The notes under the pieces were generated by a model. That model saw only the letters and a program-made list of their open reading frames with translations. It searched no databases and had not been told where the DNA came from. 64,000 nt of DNA from positions 3,500,406-3,564,405 of the forward strand of contig NW_020639929.1 of NCBI RefSeq assembly GCF_003573695.1. Direction: 5' to 3'. This document shows, piece by piece, positions 1 through 10,914 of the stretch. The first letter of the stretch is position 1, and each line of letters begins with the position of its first letter. This DNA comes from Papaver somniferum (taxonomy: Eukaryota; Streptophyta; Magnoliopsida; Ranunculales; Papaveraceae). The position numbers and the translations under genes were made by a program.

Positions 1-289
1 AAAATCTAGAAGCATTGAGTATGATTGACACGTTTCTAACATGAGAGCAGCTGATGATGTTTAGTCTTTTGTTCACTATAAACACAATTTTGACTCTAGA
101 TCGGAGAAAAGTGGTCAAAGTTGCGTTTTGGTCATAAAAAAATTTAGTTAGAGCTTGGGTCACGGGATTTGAGTTAACCGTTTTGACAGTTAATTTAACT
201 ATGGTTAAATGGTGAAATTACTGATTTAATATTACATTTAAATTTATTTACTAATCAAACCATTACTAAATTGTAGGAAATACCATTAG
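1..289. other. AT-rich flank, no gene seen
   Basis: I see no coding region, LTR end or inverted repeat in this stretch beyond scattered short A/T runs. It borders the fold-back element that follows. Confidence 0.4.
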
Positions 290-1190
290 GTCCTAAAAAT
301 AATATATTAGACATAGTCTAGTCCAGTTGACCCAGCCAAATGTCTGTTTGGTCCTATTTGATAATATAAATTATAGTTTGGTCCTAAAAATTATTATTTG
401 GTCATAGGGTGGACAATACTCACACTGGATGATGTCATCAATGATGTCACAATCCTTTAATAGCGTCAAAAATATTATTTTTTTCTTTTTTTTCTCTCTC
501 TTAATAAAAATAAATAAATTAAAAAACTTAAAAGTTAAATATATTTTGAACCATATGTCCAAAAATGATAAATTTTATATATTCGGAAAGCCCTCGACGA
601 TAGCTTTCCAACAAGTAACATTGTCGCTATGTTTCGGAGCTTTTAATTTTTAACTTATTTTTTAACTATAAAATGAACTATATACGAGTTCATTCAACAA
701 AAAAACAGACTTCATTCCAGAAATGAAGTCTATATAAAAACCTAAAAAAACTGACTTCATTTCAGAAATGAAGTCCATATAAAAACCTAAAAAATCAGAC
801 TTTATTGCAGAAATGAAGTCCATATAGAAAGAGACTTCATTACAGAAATGAAGTCTATATAAAAACCTAAAAAACAGACTTCATTTCTACTTCATTTTAT
901 AGCAAAAAAAATAAGACAAAGATTAAAAGCTCCGAAACATAACGACAATGGTACTCGTTGGAAAGCTATCGTCGAGGGCTTTCCAAATATATAAAATTTA
1001 TCATTTTTAGACATATGGGTCAAAATATATTTAAATTTTTATTTATTTATTTTTATTAAGAGAGAGAAGATTTAAGAAAGAGAAAGAGTAATTTAGATAT
1101 TTTAATATTTTTAAATAATTATGGACCAAATGAAAAAGGCGTTTCACCAAAGAACTAAACAGACATGGTCCCACCTAAAAAAGGACCAAA
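290..1190. mobile_element. Fold-back DNA element (MITE/MULE-like)
   Basis: Two long inverted arms face each other. The left arm (about 495-655) and right arm (about 905-1063) are nearly perfect reverse complements over about 155 bases, including the block GAAAGCCCTCGACGATAGC and its complement. Weaker inversion continues outward: the left side has TGTCTGTTTGGTCC and the right side has the complement of a similar string near 1158-1172. The outer ends are rich in TTTGGTCC and its complement, but I could not fix exact termini or a target duplication. No transposase is present, so it is non-autonomous. The class is inferred from architecture only. Confidence 0.65.
704..893. repeat. Tandem repeat of palindromic units in the fold-back loop
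   Basis: About four to five copies of a unit near 45 bases lie between the two arms. Each unit holds an internal palindrome of the form GACTTCATTNCAGAAATGAAGTC-like halves, followed by ATATAAAAACCTAAAAAA. The structure is therefore small hairpins within a large hairpin. Confidence 0.7.
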
Positions 1191-1732
1191 CGATAATCCT
1201 CCCTTACTAGTTCTGTTGACACGTGTTTAATGAGAAGTGCCCATCAATAAACGGACGAGATCAATTTAAAAAAGTTTCTCAGGAACATTAAGCTTTCATA
1301 ATTTTCATTTTCAGCACCGCTACTACCATTGATCTCATAAAGTCCGATCATTTTTCATTAATTTCAAAATCTGTTATCTCTTCTAATCGCCGATTGTTTA
1401 ATGAAATTAGAAAAAAGCGTATTTCCACCACCACGACCGCCACCAAACCCTCAGTGACAAAAATTATTGACCTAATTATTCAAAACAGTAACTAGATCTT
1501 CAAAATGGCAACACCCAATATGAAAAGTTGATTGTTTTAATGGATTTCTTAACACCAACAACAAACCACAATCACCACCTTAAATTATTCCCAGAGAAAA
1601 CGTGACTTCAAAGTTGAAACAAATGATTAGGGAAAAAAATAACTTACATTTAAAATTGAAAAATGGGTTTTAGGGATCGGTTAAGAAGATAACTTATGTG
1701 ACTTTATTTTTATTAACACACTTATTTACTAA

Positions 1733-2261
1733 GAGCAACTGCAGTGGTGCGAGTATAACTAAAGATCAAAGACAAAAAAAAACGACCAAATTTGAGTTTA
1801 GTCTGGTGTGTGACGTTACGGGTGGAAGACTAAATTTGATCGAGCGTACACTATACATTCGCCTGGTGTGGGGCGTGGGGCTATACATCCGCCCGATGGG
1901 GGAGATTTTGAAAAAAAAAAATGGGGCGGAGGTATGAAGCCCCTGCCCAACTACAAAGGTTTTAAAAGACAAAGAATGGGGCGGAGGTGTAAAGCCCCGC
2001 CCCATACAAAATTGAAAAAAAAAAAGAAAAAAAAATATCCGGCGGAGATATAAAACACGTCTGATGTGGGGCGTAAACTATATGTACGCCTAGTGTGGGC
2101 GTAGATTATATACCCGCTCGATTATATTTTGGTTTAGTCTTGGTCCCGGACCAAATATAGTTTGGGATTTAATCGATGGTCAGGATTTAGTCGATAGTCC
2201 GTCCCACTACGTCTCGTTAATTTACCAAATATTTGGGTTTAGTCGCCCACTGTGGACGCTC
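1733..2261. mobile_element. PIF/Harbinger-type MITE, 529 bp
   Basis: The left terminus reads GAGCAACTGCAGTGGTGCG and the right terminus is the reverse complement of GAGCGTCCACAGTGGGCG, giving imperfect terminal inverted repeats. The element is flanked on both sides by TAA (1730-1732 and 2262-2264), the 3-bp target preferred by PIF/Harbinger elements. The left end is very like the right end of the larger element at 31166-33319, so they belong to one family. The middle holds degenerate repeats of about 29 bp with the pattern GCGTA-CTATA-CGCC. There is no transposase. Confidence 0.75.
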
Positions 2262-2264
2262 TAA

Positions 2265-2914
2265 TTAGTTGTGTTTTCTCAAAGGTGGTGTTGGAGTTTT
2301 TAGATGGTGGTGCAGAATTATTCTTTGATGGTGGAAAGATAGTGAAGAATTAATTTGATCCGTCAAAATTAGATTCCACACGTGTTGTCCATGTCATCAC
2401 GGAGACCCTCACGAAGTCAAGTTTAAGAAAACAAATTAATAATAATAAAAAATTCTTAACCGTCAAGACGGTCAGCTCGAGTCCTGTGATCCAAACTCTA
2501 ATTAAAAATATATCATCATCCAAACACAACTCTGGTCATTTTTATGTGGCCAATCAATGATGGTTTGGATGCCCATCTCATAATCCTACATGGACTATCA
2601 GCCAGCCCCCTTGTTATCGAAAAAAAAAAACCTCAAAATATCCCTTCTTATAAATTCCGACTTTTTCTTGTTTTGCAATTCTAAACACCTTGTTTATACC
2701 CAACCGTTTCCAGTGGAACAAGCTTCGATTTTGTGGAAGAAAAATTGAACATAACCTATCCTTCGTTTCCGGTTAAGGAACATAAAGGTAAAAGTGGTTC
2801 TTTTCTTTTCAATTTCTATCTTAAAATTGGGCAAATGGATTTGAAAATCTGTTATGTCATGCAATTTCTTTTACGATTTGAAGAATTTGATTTGTTTCGG
2901 GTTACATAAGTTCT
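2265..2914. other. Non-coding stretch before the copia LTR
   Basis: No convincing coding sequence is present. Near 2640-2830 the sequence looks like a plant promoter with untranslated leader (see next entry). The copia LTR then cuts into whatever followed. Confidence 0.35.
2648..2791 (+). promoter_or_regulatory. Possible TATA box and 5' leader of a disrupted gene
   Basis: TTATAAATTC at 2648-2657 resembles a TATA box. It is followed by about 130 bases of pyrimidine-rich leader ending in a donor-like AAAG/GTAAAA at about 2791. No downstream exon was found, because the copia LTR begins about 125 bases later. This is a guess from composition and signal order. Confidence 0.22.
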
Positions 2915-3359
2915 TGTTGGAGTTAATGCATTCCCAGAAAATTAACAAGACTGTAAAACAATAAAGTAAGAAGTAGACAAGTCTAGAGTTTACTTGAACT
3001 AATGTGAATATGGTTAGATAAGATGGATAAGGAATTCTCTGGAAAATGTAAAGAAGACTAGTCAAATAACTATGAAAAATCTGGAAAATGCAAGTGTCAA
3101 AAGTTGTATGTCTTAGCTTAAATGTTCTCTGGAGTTTTCTAGGATATGTGTTGATCGGTTGAACAACCCTACAAATAGGCACTTGTATTCCAGTTTGTAA
3201 TAAGAAAATAAGAAGAAAAAAAATGAAAAAAGAGAGTTGGTGAATGAAAAAGAAAAAAGTGCTGACAGAGAAGTGAGTGAATAATACAGAGAATTCATAA
3301 GTAAGAGTTAGAGTTTATAAAAACATAAAACAAGTTGGAACAACATAACAGCTCCAACA
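2915..3359 (+). repeat. 5' LTR of a short Ty1/copia element
   Basis: The LTR starts TGTTGGAG and ends CTCCAACA, a perfect 8-bp terminal inverted repeat with the usual TG...CA ends. It is followed 12 bases later by a primer binding site. A diverged second copy lies at 20623-21096. The two copies differ by several indels, including about 30 extra bases in the second near 20700-20735, so insertion was old. The 5 bases before it (GTTCT) are not found after the second LTR. Confidence 0.8.
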
Positions 3360-3371
3360 AATATCCAACAG

Positions 3372-3382
3372 TGGTATAAGAG
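3372..3382 (+). other. Primer binding site (tRNA-iMet type)
   Basis: TGGTATAAGAG directly follows the LTR and matches the usual TGGTATCAGAG complement of initiator tRNA-Met except for one base. This is the standard start of minus-strand DNA synthesis in copia elements. Confidence 0.7.
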
Positions 3383-3420
3383 TTTTGTTTGATTGAAACG
3401 GGCGTTTATTTTCACTTACA

Positions 3421-4340
3421 ATGATGTCGACAAGTAGTAGTTCTAATCAATCCGTGGTTGTACCAATATTTTTCGGAGAGAACTATGATTTATGAAATAT
3501 CAAAATGAGAACATATTTCTTATCTCAAGATCTTTGGTATGTTTTTTAAGGTGGTGTAACCCTGGCCGAGACTACAACAACAACAACGGAGCAACAAAAG
3601 AAACTAAAGAACATGAAATTGAATGATCACAAAGCCTTGTATGCAATTTAGATGGCAATCGATGATACAATTTTTCTACGAATAATGGGAGCTACAACAA
3701 AAAAAGAGGCGTGGGTTACGTTGAAGAATGAGTTTCAAGGAAATGAAAAGGTGTGAACAGTTAAACTACAGTCACTAAGAAGATATTTAGAGAACATTAA
3801 AATGAAAGAATTTGAAGCCGCAAAAGATTACTACTCAAGAGTAAAGGAGATAGTTAATCAGATGCAAAGCCATGGAGAAAACATATGTGATAAGAAGTTG
3901 GTAGAAAAAATTCTTATTAGTCTCACTGACAAGTATGATCCAATTGTTACTCCCATTGAGGAGTCGAAAGACGTCGCAACTCTTTCAGTAACAGGGTTAT
4001 GGGTTCTTTATAAGCCTATGAACAGATATTGAGTAGGCGACATGAAGATCCTATTTAAAGTTAAATTTCAAGGCTGGAAAGTTCAATGGAAAAAATGAAG
4101 ATAGTTGTGGGATTTCAAAAAAAGAAGAAGAAAACAACATGGAGGCAAGATGTAAGAAGCATTATGCACCATGTAGGATTTTTAGAAGGACTACTTATCT
4201 AGAAACACCAATCTAGGCAAGCCAACAAACTTCAACGAAGAGAAAATCGTTTAGCAAATAAGCTAAAACTCGCTCAAAAGACTGCTGAGGTATGTAAGAT
4301 TTTATCTTCGTCTAAGAAGTTAGTTTCCAAAGAAAAAACA
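3421..4340 (+). pseudogene. Ty1/copia gag (UBN2 type), broken
   Basis: One reading frame from ATG at 3421 runs to 4032 and resembles the gag polyprotein of plant copia elements (UBN2/Retrotran_gag_2). It has an N-terminal stretch ending VPIFFGENYD, then KMRTYFLSQDLW, and later LVEKILISLTDKYD, the usual helical capsid-like segment. The frame is interrupted by stops at 3496, 3547 and about 3649 and again before 3760, and the first looks like a Trp codon changed to TGA. Past 4032 the similarity fades, with a lysine/asparagine-rich stretch reaching about 4340. No zinc knuckle, protease, integrase or reverse transcriptase of this element is left. It follows its own LTR and primer site, so its identity is secure although it is dead. 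Confidence 0.75.
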
Positions 4341-5992
4341 AGACCATTATAGAAGAAAGTATTGTCAAATCGTTTTGATAGATAGAGGTCTGAGAATTCC
4401 TCTCAAGAGGAGTATGGTGGACAAGTTGTTGTTCATCGCAGCACAACCTGATTGTGTTGAGTTGTACATCTTGTCTCATGTGCCTGATTAAAAGAGACAA
4501 GATTGTGTACCTCTCAGGCTTTAGGAAAAGTTTTTTTTATCTTTGTTCTTCCCTATCTATCAATAAAAAGAAAAGGGTTATTTTCGACAATTCTACTCTC
4601 TCTAGGGTTCAGAATTGTGCGTGCACGAACCTGTTAAAAGGTTGCGTAACCCAACATTCCTTTTTCCTTCTCTGAAACCCCTTACTATCTCAAGATTACT
4701 TGCTGATTTTAAATTGAGAATTCCTCTCACAAACCCATACGTATATGGACACTCCAAGCATGATGTCTTCTGATGGAATATGATTGTTAAGCCATCAATC
4801 ATGAAGGAAAAAAAGAAATCTCAGTTATCTCCTACCTAAAAAAGAAAAACAAGGAATGTGAGGAAGCCAAGAGTCGTTCCTTCAAATGCTCATAAGTTTT
4901 CTGACGTTCATGAAGTGATGAAGGAGATGTGAAAGGAGATTCAACAAATAATGGCTTTTGTGTATAAGACTCATGAGATTCAGAAGACCCTGATTCGACA
5001 TCAGTCAAGAAGGTTTATTGATATCAACTCCTATCTTAATGAACTTTATGTCCCAATGGCTGTTGACGACAAGGAGTTCGGGGACGATAAAAAATTCTTT
5101 AAAGGTCTTATTTCCTAGTAAATCTTTTTTTCTTGTTTTGTTTAGAAGAATAACTAGAGGTTGGAATAGTCATTACTGTGATTACACATAGCTGTGTCCA
5201 ACGTTTTCATCTTCTTGTTTTCCGGTTTATTTGATTAAATTGTAAATTATTTTGGAAGATGAGTTTTGCAATTTTAATCTTTATGGTTTTGTATTGAAAA
5301 TTGTTTATGAGACATACGTTTGCGTCCGCGAACTATGATTGTTCCATATCTTGTCAAAAGTAAAGTCGTTCGTGAGTCGATATGCATGTATTGATAAAAG
5401 AATGAATGGACTTTTGAATAATACAAAAGTTAAGCCTATTATGTCAATTATTGATGGAAAATAGGTTAAAATCTTTTGTCTACAAGGATTATATCTATTG
5501 TATATCGTTATGCAAATAGTGGTGAAAAATAGAATGAATCCTTTTGTATTCCGCGGTATTGATCTTCCCTGATCCATATTTTTATGTATTATTGTGAGGC
5601 TCTGTAAGCTATCTTATGTTGAGCACAATCGACTGAGTTATTTTTAGCTTAGTTGTTGCTCCGTGAGATATTTTATGTCGAGCATGATCTACTAAATTAA
5701 TCATCCTCTTCGTTATTTAGTTGATGCTCCGTAAGTTTTCTTATGTCGAGCATAACCAATTAAATTTATTACTTTTTGTGATTAATTTGATTTTGAATTC
5801 CGATTAGATTAATTATGGTTTCTCTTGTGATTAATCTAATTGAGTATTTTTGAGTCTCCATAAGTTCACTTATGTTGAGCATTTTCGATTAAATTAATCA
5901 TAAGTTCTCTTTTGGTTATTTTAATTGAGTATTTTTGGATTCAATTCATATTCGTATGTGATTTGTTATGTCCAAAGAATACCTTTTTTTTT
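4341..5992 (+). mobile_element. 3' internal part of a SIRE/Maximus-like copia, left fragment
   Basis: No open frame of useful length remains. A stretch near 4920-5110 translates to a helical segment (KEIQQIMAFVYKTHE...) followed by a stop. The rest resembles the long non-coding 3' region of large copia elements, ending in the degenerate repeats at 5597-5905. I assign it to the same element as 16650-20228 because about 140 bases at 5853-5990 recur right after the Athila element at 16650. Its 5' border with the copia gag above is not sharply defined. Confidence 0.4.
5597..5905 (+). repeat. Degenerate tandem repeats with core TTATGTYGAGCA
   Basis: Four units share the form GCTCCGTAAG-TCTTATGTCGAGCA followed by an AAATTAATCA-like tail, at about 5597, 5655, 5725 and 5852. 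A fifth unit resumes at 16651 on the far side of the Athila insertion. Spacing varies from about 60 to 130 bases. Confidence 0.6.
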
Positions 5993-7388
5993 CTTGTGTG
6001 GAAAAAGTTGCTCAAAAAGGGCTATTTGGATCCCCGGAGAAAAGTACTAAAGGCACCCCCATTTTGTATAAGGGGCACCCCAGGTCACCCCCAAAGACAG
6101 CTGCTAAAGGCACCCGCAGAATGGATTAAGGGCACCACCATCTTCCTCACGTTCAAAATAATTTTTTTGGCGGAAAATTCTGGTTTCAAAAGAACAAGAA
6201 TTTTGGTTAAGAATTTTGAAGTTGTTCCCGTGAGACTAAATGGCTGTGATTGTTTGGGTAGCTTCCTATCGGCCTAACAGTGTTGGTATGGGTCTATTCT
6301 TCGTCTACAATTAGCTAAATAATCCGAGTGAAGAAAAAACAGGACACGTACACGAGAGAAGAAAAAAACTGGACAGATTGCATTGCTCAAGTTTGGGGGA
6401 CTTGGGACACTTTCTGGACCGTGCAAAAGAAGTTTTTAAGTGTGTTTGGAGTGTGTACAAACAATTCAGCTGCGTGAAGAGTTAATTCAGGGAAGAAAAT
6501 ATTCCCGAAAATATTATTCTCACTTCAGATCACTGTGAGTTATTATGGAGGATTTTCTTCACCTGTTGTGTTTAAATAGCATCTTGGGATATCACTGAGG
6601 AGGGAGGAGAGTTTGGGGAGAGTTGCATAATATCAGAGAGCCGAGAAGATCAAGTTGCAGAAACTCCATTTCTGTTGATGTAGGGAAGAACACGAAGAAC
6701 AAAAGGCTCACAGAGACAGTCGTATTCGCAACAGTGATCGAAGGGTCGTAGAGCTACAGTTACAGCGACAGTATACACTTATCGTTCTTTGTAACAATTG
6801 AGTTTGTGACAATTATAACTGTCACACACCCGGTTTAAGCATAATTCTTCCTTTTTCATCATTTGTAAACACCTTCTGAGCAATGAAATCAACTTTTAAG
6901 TGTGTCATCAACATGATGAGAGGATAATTCTCCCACAACCAAGGCAATGAGGAAGTTATTTACGCATGAATAATTGGTAATTATTTATTTTCTCTAATTT
7001 ATAATATTATAATTCACTCAATCACTGGTTTTGCAGAGTTTTTAATTGTTTGCTAAATTTTCTTAATTAGTTGTGATTCAATTAGATAGGTTATACTTTG
7101 TTTAGTCAATTGATAATCTATGCTTAGGGAATACAATTAATATTTGAGAATATGCCTGATTATTTGTGAATTATGATATAAAGGATTTAAAAAATAATTA
7201 GAGTTTTGGATCATTTACCGTCATTCATTCATGTGTAATAGTGGAATCAGTGTCTTTGTTATTTTTTATATCTTGAAATCAATCTTGAACTAAGTTTTGT
7301 TTGTTTTTAAGTTTTATAAGTCTAAAAAATTTTGCTTTCACAAGTCTCAACGAACTCTTTTTACTACAACAACTTTGAAAAACCATCA
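5993..7388 (+). repeat. 5' LTR of the Athila element, 5'-truncated
   Basis: It aligns with 15245-16649 almost base for base, ending AAACCATCA. The first 108 bases of the LTR (present at 15137-15244) are missing. Instead the LTR joins directly to copia sequence at a shared CTT, which suggests end joining at a microhomology. Open frames inside the LTR are not genes. Confidence 0.85.
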
Positions 7389-7393
7389 ATTTT

Positions 7394-7411
7394 TGGCGCC
7401 GCCGACGCGGA
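7394..7411 (+). other. Primer binding site (tRNA-Asp type)
   Basis: TGGCGCCGCCGACGCGG begins five bases after the LTR end. TGGCGCC matches the 3' end of plant tRNA-Asp used by Athila/Tat elements. Confidence 0.75.
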
Positions 7412-8523
7412 CTTGTCTTTAGGCTAGAGTTTTTAGATTTATTCATTTATTTTATTTAGCTTTTTTTTATTTTATTTGTTCTTCTTTACGTTTTTGGGTT
7501 TTGGTCTTTGCATTAAAGATTTTGGAATTTAGAGCAAAAGAAAACATTTGCCAAAGCTTTTGGTGAATATTAAAGATTTGGAGTCAAAGATGAACCGAAA
7601 AGAGAAAAAGAAAAAAAGAAAAGAGAGAGAGAGGGAGAGAGAGTTTATTTTATTTTTTTTTAGATTGTATTAGGATATCTTATATTCTTGTAATTTTCTT
7701 TTTCTTTTGCACTTTATTTTGGGACTTTGGACTTTAAATTTTGGGACATTTTTTTAAACCCTACGGAAGAGTAGTTTTAAATATAAATTGTTTGCAGAGA
7801 AGGACGGCGATCACGATATCGCCTCGGCCCCTCGGGTTCGTACATGACATAGGAGTCGTGGCCCGAGTCGACTACAACGGTTCTTCGCCGGTATGGTACG
7901 GGAGGTAAGTCTTTCGAAACACCCGCGAATCCCCTGTCAGCGAGTTAACTATCTTTCTTAAGGTGCATATATGCTGAGGAATTGAAAATGGCTGCTTTAA
8001 TTTCCTAGTAAAGGGAAAGGACTGTCCATACAAGATAAGGGTTCGGATTTCATCACCGTTATCTTCTTGCCCGCCTTAGGAAAACGATACTTAACGCGAA
8101 CCTAAGCCTTAAAATTTGACTAGAACGAGACCGATAGGGTAACGAGCTTAATAGGAAAGTCGTTCGAAAAATATTTTTTGCTCTATTGAGCATTCTTCGA
8201 AGTTCATGATGGTTAATGTAAGTTGAATGCGCCGCCTTGTAATGCCGGTGAGGCCTTGGGTATCAAAGCTCCACTGAGCTTCCCTCGCCTCTATTCAGCT
8301 TACTTTAACTCAGATTGATTCCAGAGAGGCTTTCTCAAATTGCAACGAATTGCCTTTCGAAAGATTATAAGCTGGTCTAGAAACAATCTAAGTGGAGCCA
8401 TCATGATTTTTGTTTGCTAGAATATATAGGCTTGTTGTGGTGGAGTCATCCTTGTGTGTGTTTGCTTAGAACTTCCCTTCCTTTTAGGATTCTTCTTCTT
8501 TTTAGTCTTGTTTTTTTTAGTGT
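7412..8523 (+). other. Untranslated leader of the Athila element
   Basis: About 1.1 kb lies between the primer site and gag, typical for Athila. It contains a GA-rich block near 7590-7645 and a more GC-rich block near 7800-7920. No frame is conserved. Confidence 0.6.
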
Positions 8524-10094
8524 ATGCCAAAATCGCTCGAGTCCATTGAAGAGCGTTCTTGGAAAAGAGATACTTTTGGACGTTTGATTAGTGACGAGTC
8601 TAGAAGTTCTTCTTTTGTAAACGGGGAGCTCGAAGACTCTTTTTTGAGAGCCCTGTTTTCGGAAAGTACAGTTTTGAGAATCTGTCTCTTCGTGAGGAAT
8701 CGAAGACTCTTCTTTTGAGAGCCCTGTTTTCGGAAACTACAGTTTTGAGAATCTGTCTCTTTGTGAGGAAAGTACCCCCAGTACTTCAGCTGTTCCAGCA
8801 ATGGCAACTTTGAAAGATTACATGTTCCCAACTAGGTCCACCCGACCTCGTGCATTAAATTGCCAGCCACTACCACTAATTTCGAGATAAAACCTAGTAT
8901 TCTTCAGATGATCCCTATATTCTTAGGAAAAGATGATGAAAACCCTTATTTTCATATTAGGGACTTTGAGGAAATTTGTGGGACAATTAGAATAAAAGAC
9001 CTTACTGATGAAATGATGAAACTAAAGATGTTTCCCTTTTCCTTGAGAGATAAAGCCAAGACCTGGCTGAACAACCTACCATCTGAATCCATTGAAACAT
9101 GGCAGGAACTTGTTGCTTCTTTCTATATGAAATTATATCCTAAGCATAAAACTGCAGCTGTTATGCAGAAAATTAGTGCTAGTGTACAACAAGAGGGAGA
9201 GTCTCTTTATAGGTTTTTAGAGAGATTAAATGATCTCCTATACCGGTGTCTTCACCATGGTTTGATAAGATGAAACTTGTAGAGATTATTTATGATGGTT
9301 TAGACTATTCGAAAAAAATCCTAAAAGACTCTTGGTTAACAGAAGTAGCACCAATGTGGTAGATACGAGTTTTGCGTCAGATGCTAAGTTTGTTGCTTTG
9401 TCTAGAAGGTTAGAAGCTTCGGAATTGGGTCAATCTAAAAATAGGTCCCTTGTTGAACCTATGATAGAATTAGAGCCTCTCAAGTCTCTAGTTGTGGGAT
9501 AGATCCCGATAACTCATTTTGGGAAGGACAGGTTAGTGAAGAACCATCCCACGTTGTCTATCACAACTCTAGGTTTGAAAACTGTCAGAAGTTTGACCCG
9601 TACTCAAAGACCTACAACCCTGGTTATAGAAACCATCCTAATTTCTCTTGGTCTAAGGGCCAGAGTCAATGCCAGTCTAGTAATTCTCTCCTCCCCCAGG
9701 TTTTAGTTATAATAAGAACTCTTCAGGTCAAGCCCAGTTACATAACCCTTCTGAGAATAGAATGACTAGCTTAGAGGAATATCTTAGTATATTAAGAAAG
9801 AGCCAAGATATGTTGCAACAGAGCCAGGAAATGTTATTAAAGAGCCACATTAGTTTTCAAGAGGAAACCAAGCAAAATGTTAACAATAATTCCCAGTCTC
9901 TTGCTAAATTAGAACTTCAAGTAGGCCAAATAGCTAAGTTTATTAGTGAGAGAGAAGATGGAAGGTTCCCTAGTCATAATGATCCTAATCCCAAAGGAGA
10001 GACATTGCACAATCATGTAAATTCTATTACAACCCTTAGGAGTGGAAAGAAAGTTGACGATAAGGTTGCCATGCCTGACAGTGAAATGTTGTAG
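8524..10094 (+). pseudogene. Athila gag, frame-broken
   Basis: The N-terminal region is recognisable from 8524. A 70/71-bp tandem duplication (8631-8700 and 8701-8771) shifts the frame, and another shift lies near 8857. The capsid-like segment is clear at 8860-9273 (FPFSLRDKAKTWLNNLP, then a REKF-like FYMKLYP), matching the Retrotrans_gag family. ATG 8860 is not the true start, since homology continues upstream in another frame. After a degenerate stretch at 9274-9761 the C-terminal part reappears at 9762-10094, with repeated KSQ-MLQQSQ heptads, LEVGQI-type sequence and ITTLRSGK before protease. Gag would form the particle shell; here it is non-functional. Confidence 0.8.
8631..8771 (+). repeat. 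70-bp tandem duplication inside gag
   Basis: Two copies of a block beginning CGAAGACTCTT and ending GTGAGGAA lie head to tail with few differences. Lengths of 70 and 71 bases are not multiples of three, so the duplication itself breaks the gag frame. Confidence 0.8.
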
Positions 10095-10276
10095 TTCACC
10101 CTTCTGAGCCAAAAAATGAAGAGACTGATAGAGTCTCTAAAGAGACCAATGAGGGTCTTAATGAGTCCGGCTTTGTTCCTAGAGACCCATTACCACATCT
10201 GCTAGTTCCAACTAAGAGGCAGTCCAACTTTAATGATATATTTGAGGTTTTTAAGCAGGTTACTATCAACCTCCCA

Positions 10277-10891
10277 TTGTTAGATACGATTAAGAATATT
10301 CCCGCTTATGCCAAGTTTCTTAAGGATATGTGTACGCGAAAGCGAAAACTTAGTGTCCAGAAGAAAGCTTTTCTAGCTAGCCACGTGAGTTCTATTATTC
10401 AGAATACCACTACTCCTAAGTATAAAGATCCAGGGTCCCCTACCATTTATTGCACAATAGGTAATTACCGTGTTAAGAAATCTTTGCTTGACTTAGGAGC
10501 CAGTGTGAAATTACGACCATACCATGTGTACCTTAAGCTAGGACTTGATCAGATGAAACCTACCCAGATGACACTTCAGTTAGCTGATAGGTTCGTTAAA
10601 ATTCCTCGTGGTGTGATCGAGGATGTTCTTATAGAGGTCTACAAGTTTATATATCATGTGGATTTTGTTATCATAGATACCCAACCTGTCCCAGACCCAG
10701 AGAACCAGACACCGGTAATTTTAGGTCGCCCGTTTTTAGCTACATCCAATGCAATCATCAACTTTCGAAACGGTATTATGAATTTGTCTTTTGCAAACAT
10801 GACTATTGAGCTGAACATTTTTCATATTCGTAAGCTACCCTATGAACTAGATGATTCGAGCATAGAAGAGGTAAACATGATAGGACACTAG
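10277..10891 (+). pseudogene. Athila protease region
   Basis: The frame contains the retropepsin motif LLDLGASV (usually DTGA or DLGA in Athila) around residues 71-78, followed by a typical LQLADRFVKIPRG flap-side region and the ILGRPFLATSNAI motif near residues 150-162. The order and spacing fit an aspartic protease that would cut the gag-pol polyprotein. The frame is open for 204 codons, but the catalytic segment is followed by LRPY where family members usually keep NLLPY. It is separated from gag and from RT by stops. Confidence 0.78.
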
Positions 10892-10914
10892 TTGAGGAGT
10901 CGTTACCAAACACT

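Noticed and set aside
5912..6277. 121-codon frame, and its partner at 15152-15529
   Set aside because: Both are the same part of the Athila LTR; no protein family resembles them, and the first begins in flanking copia sequence.
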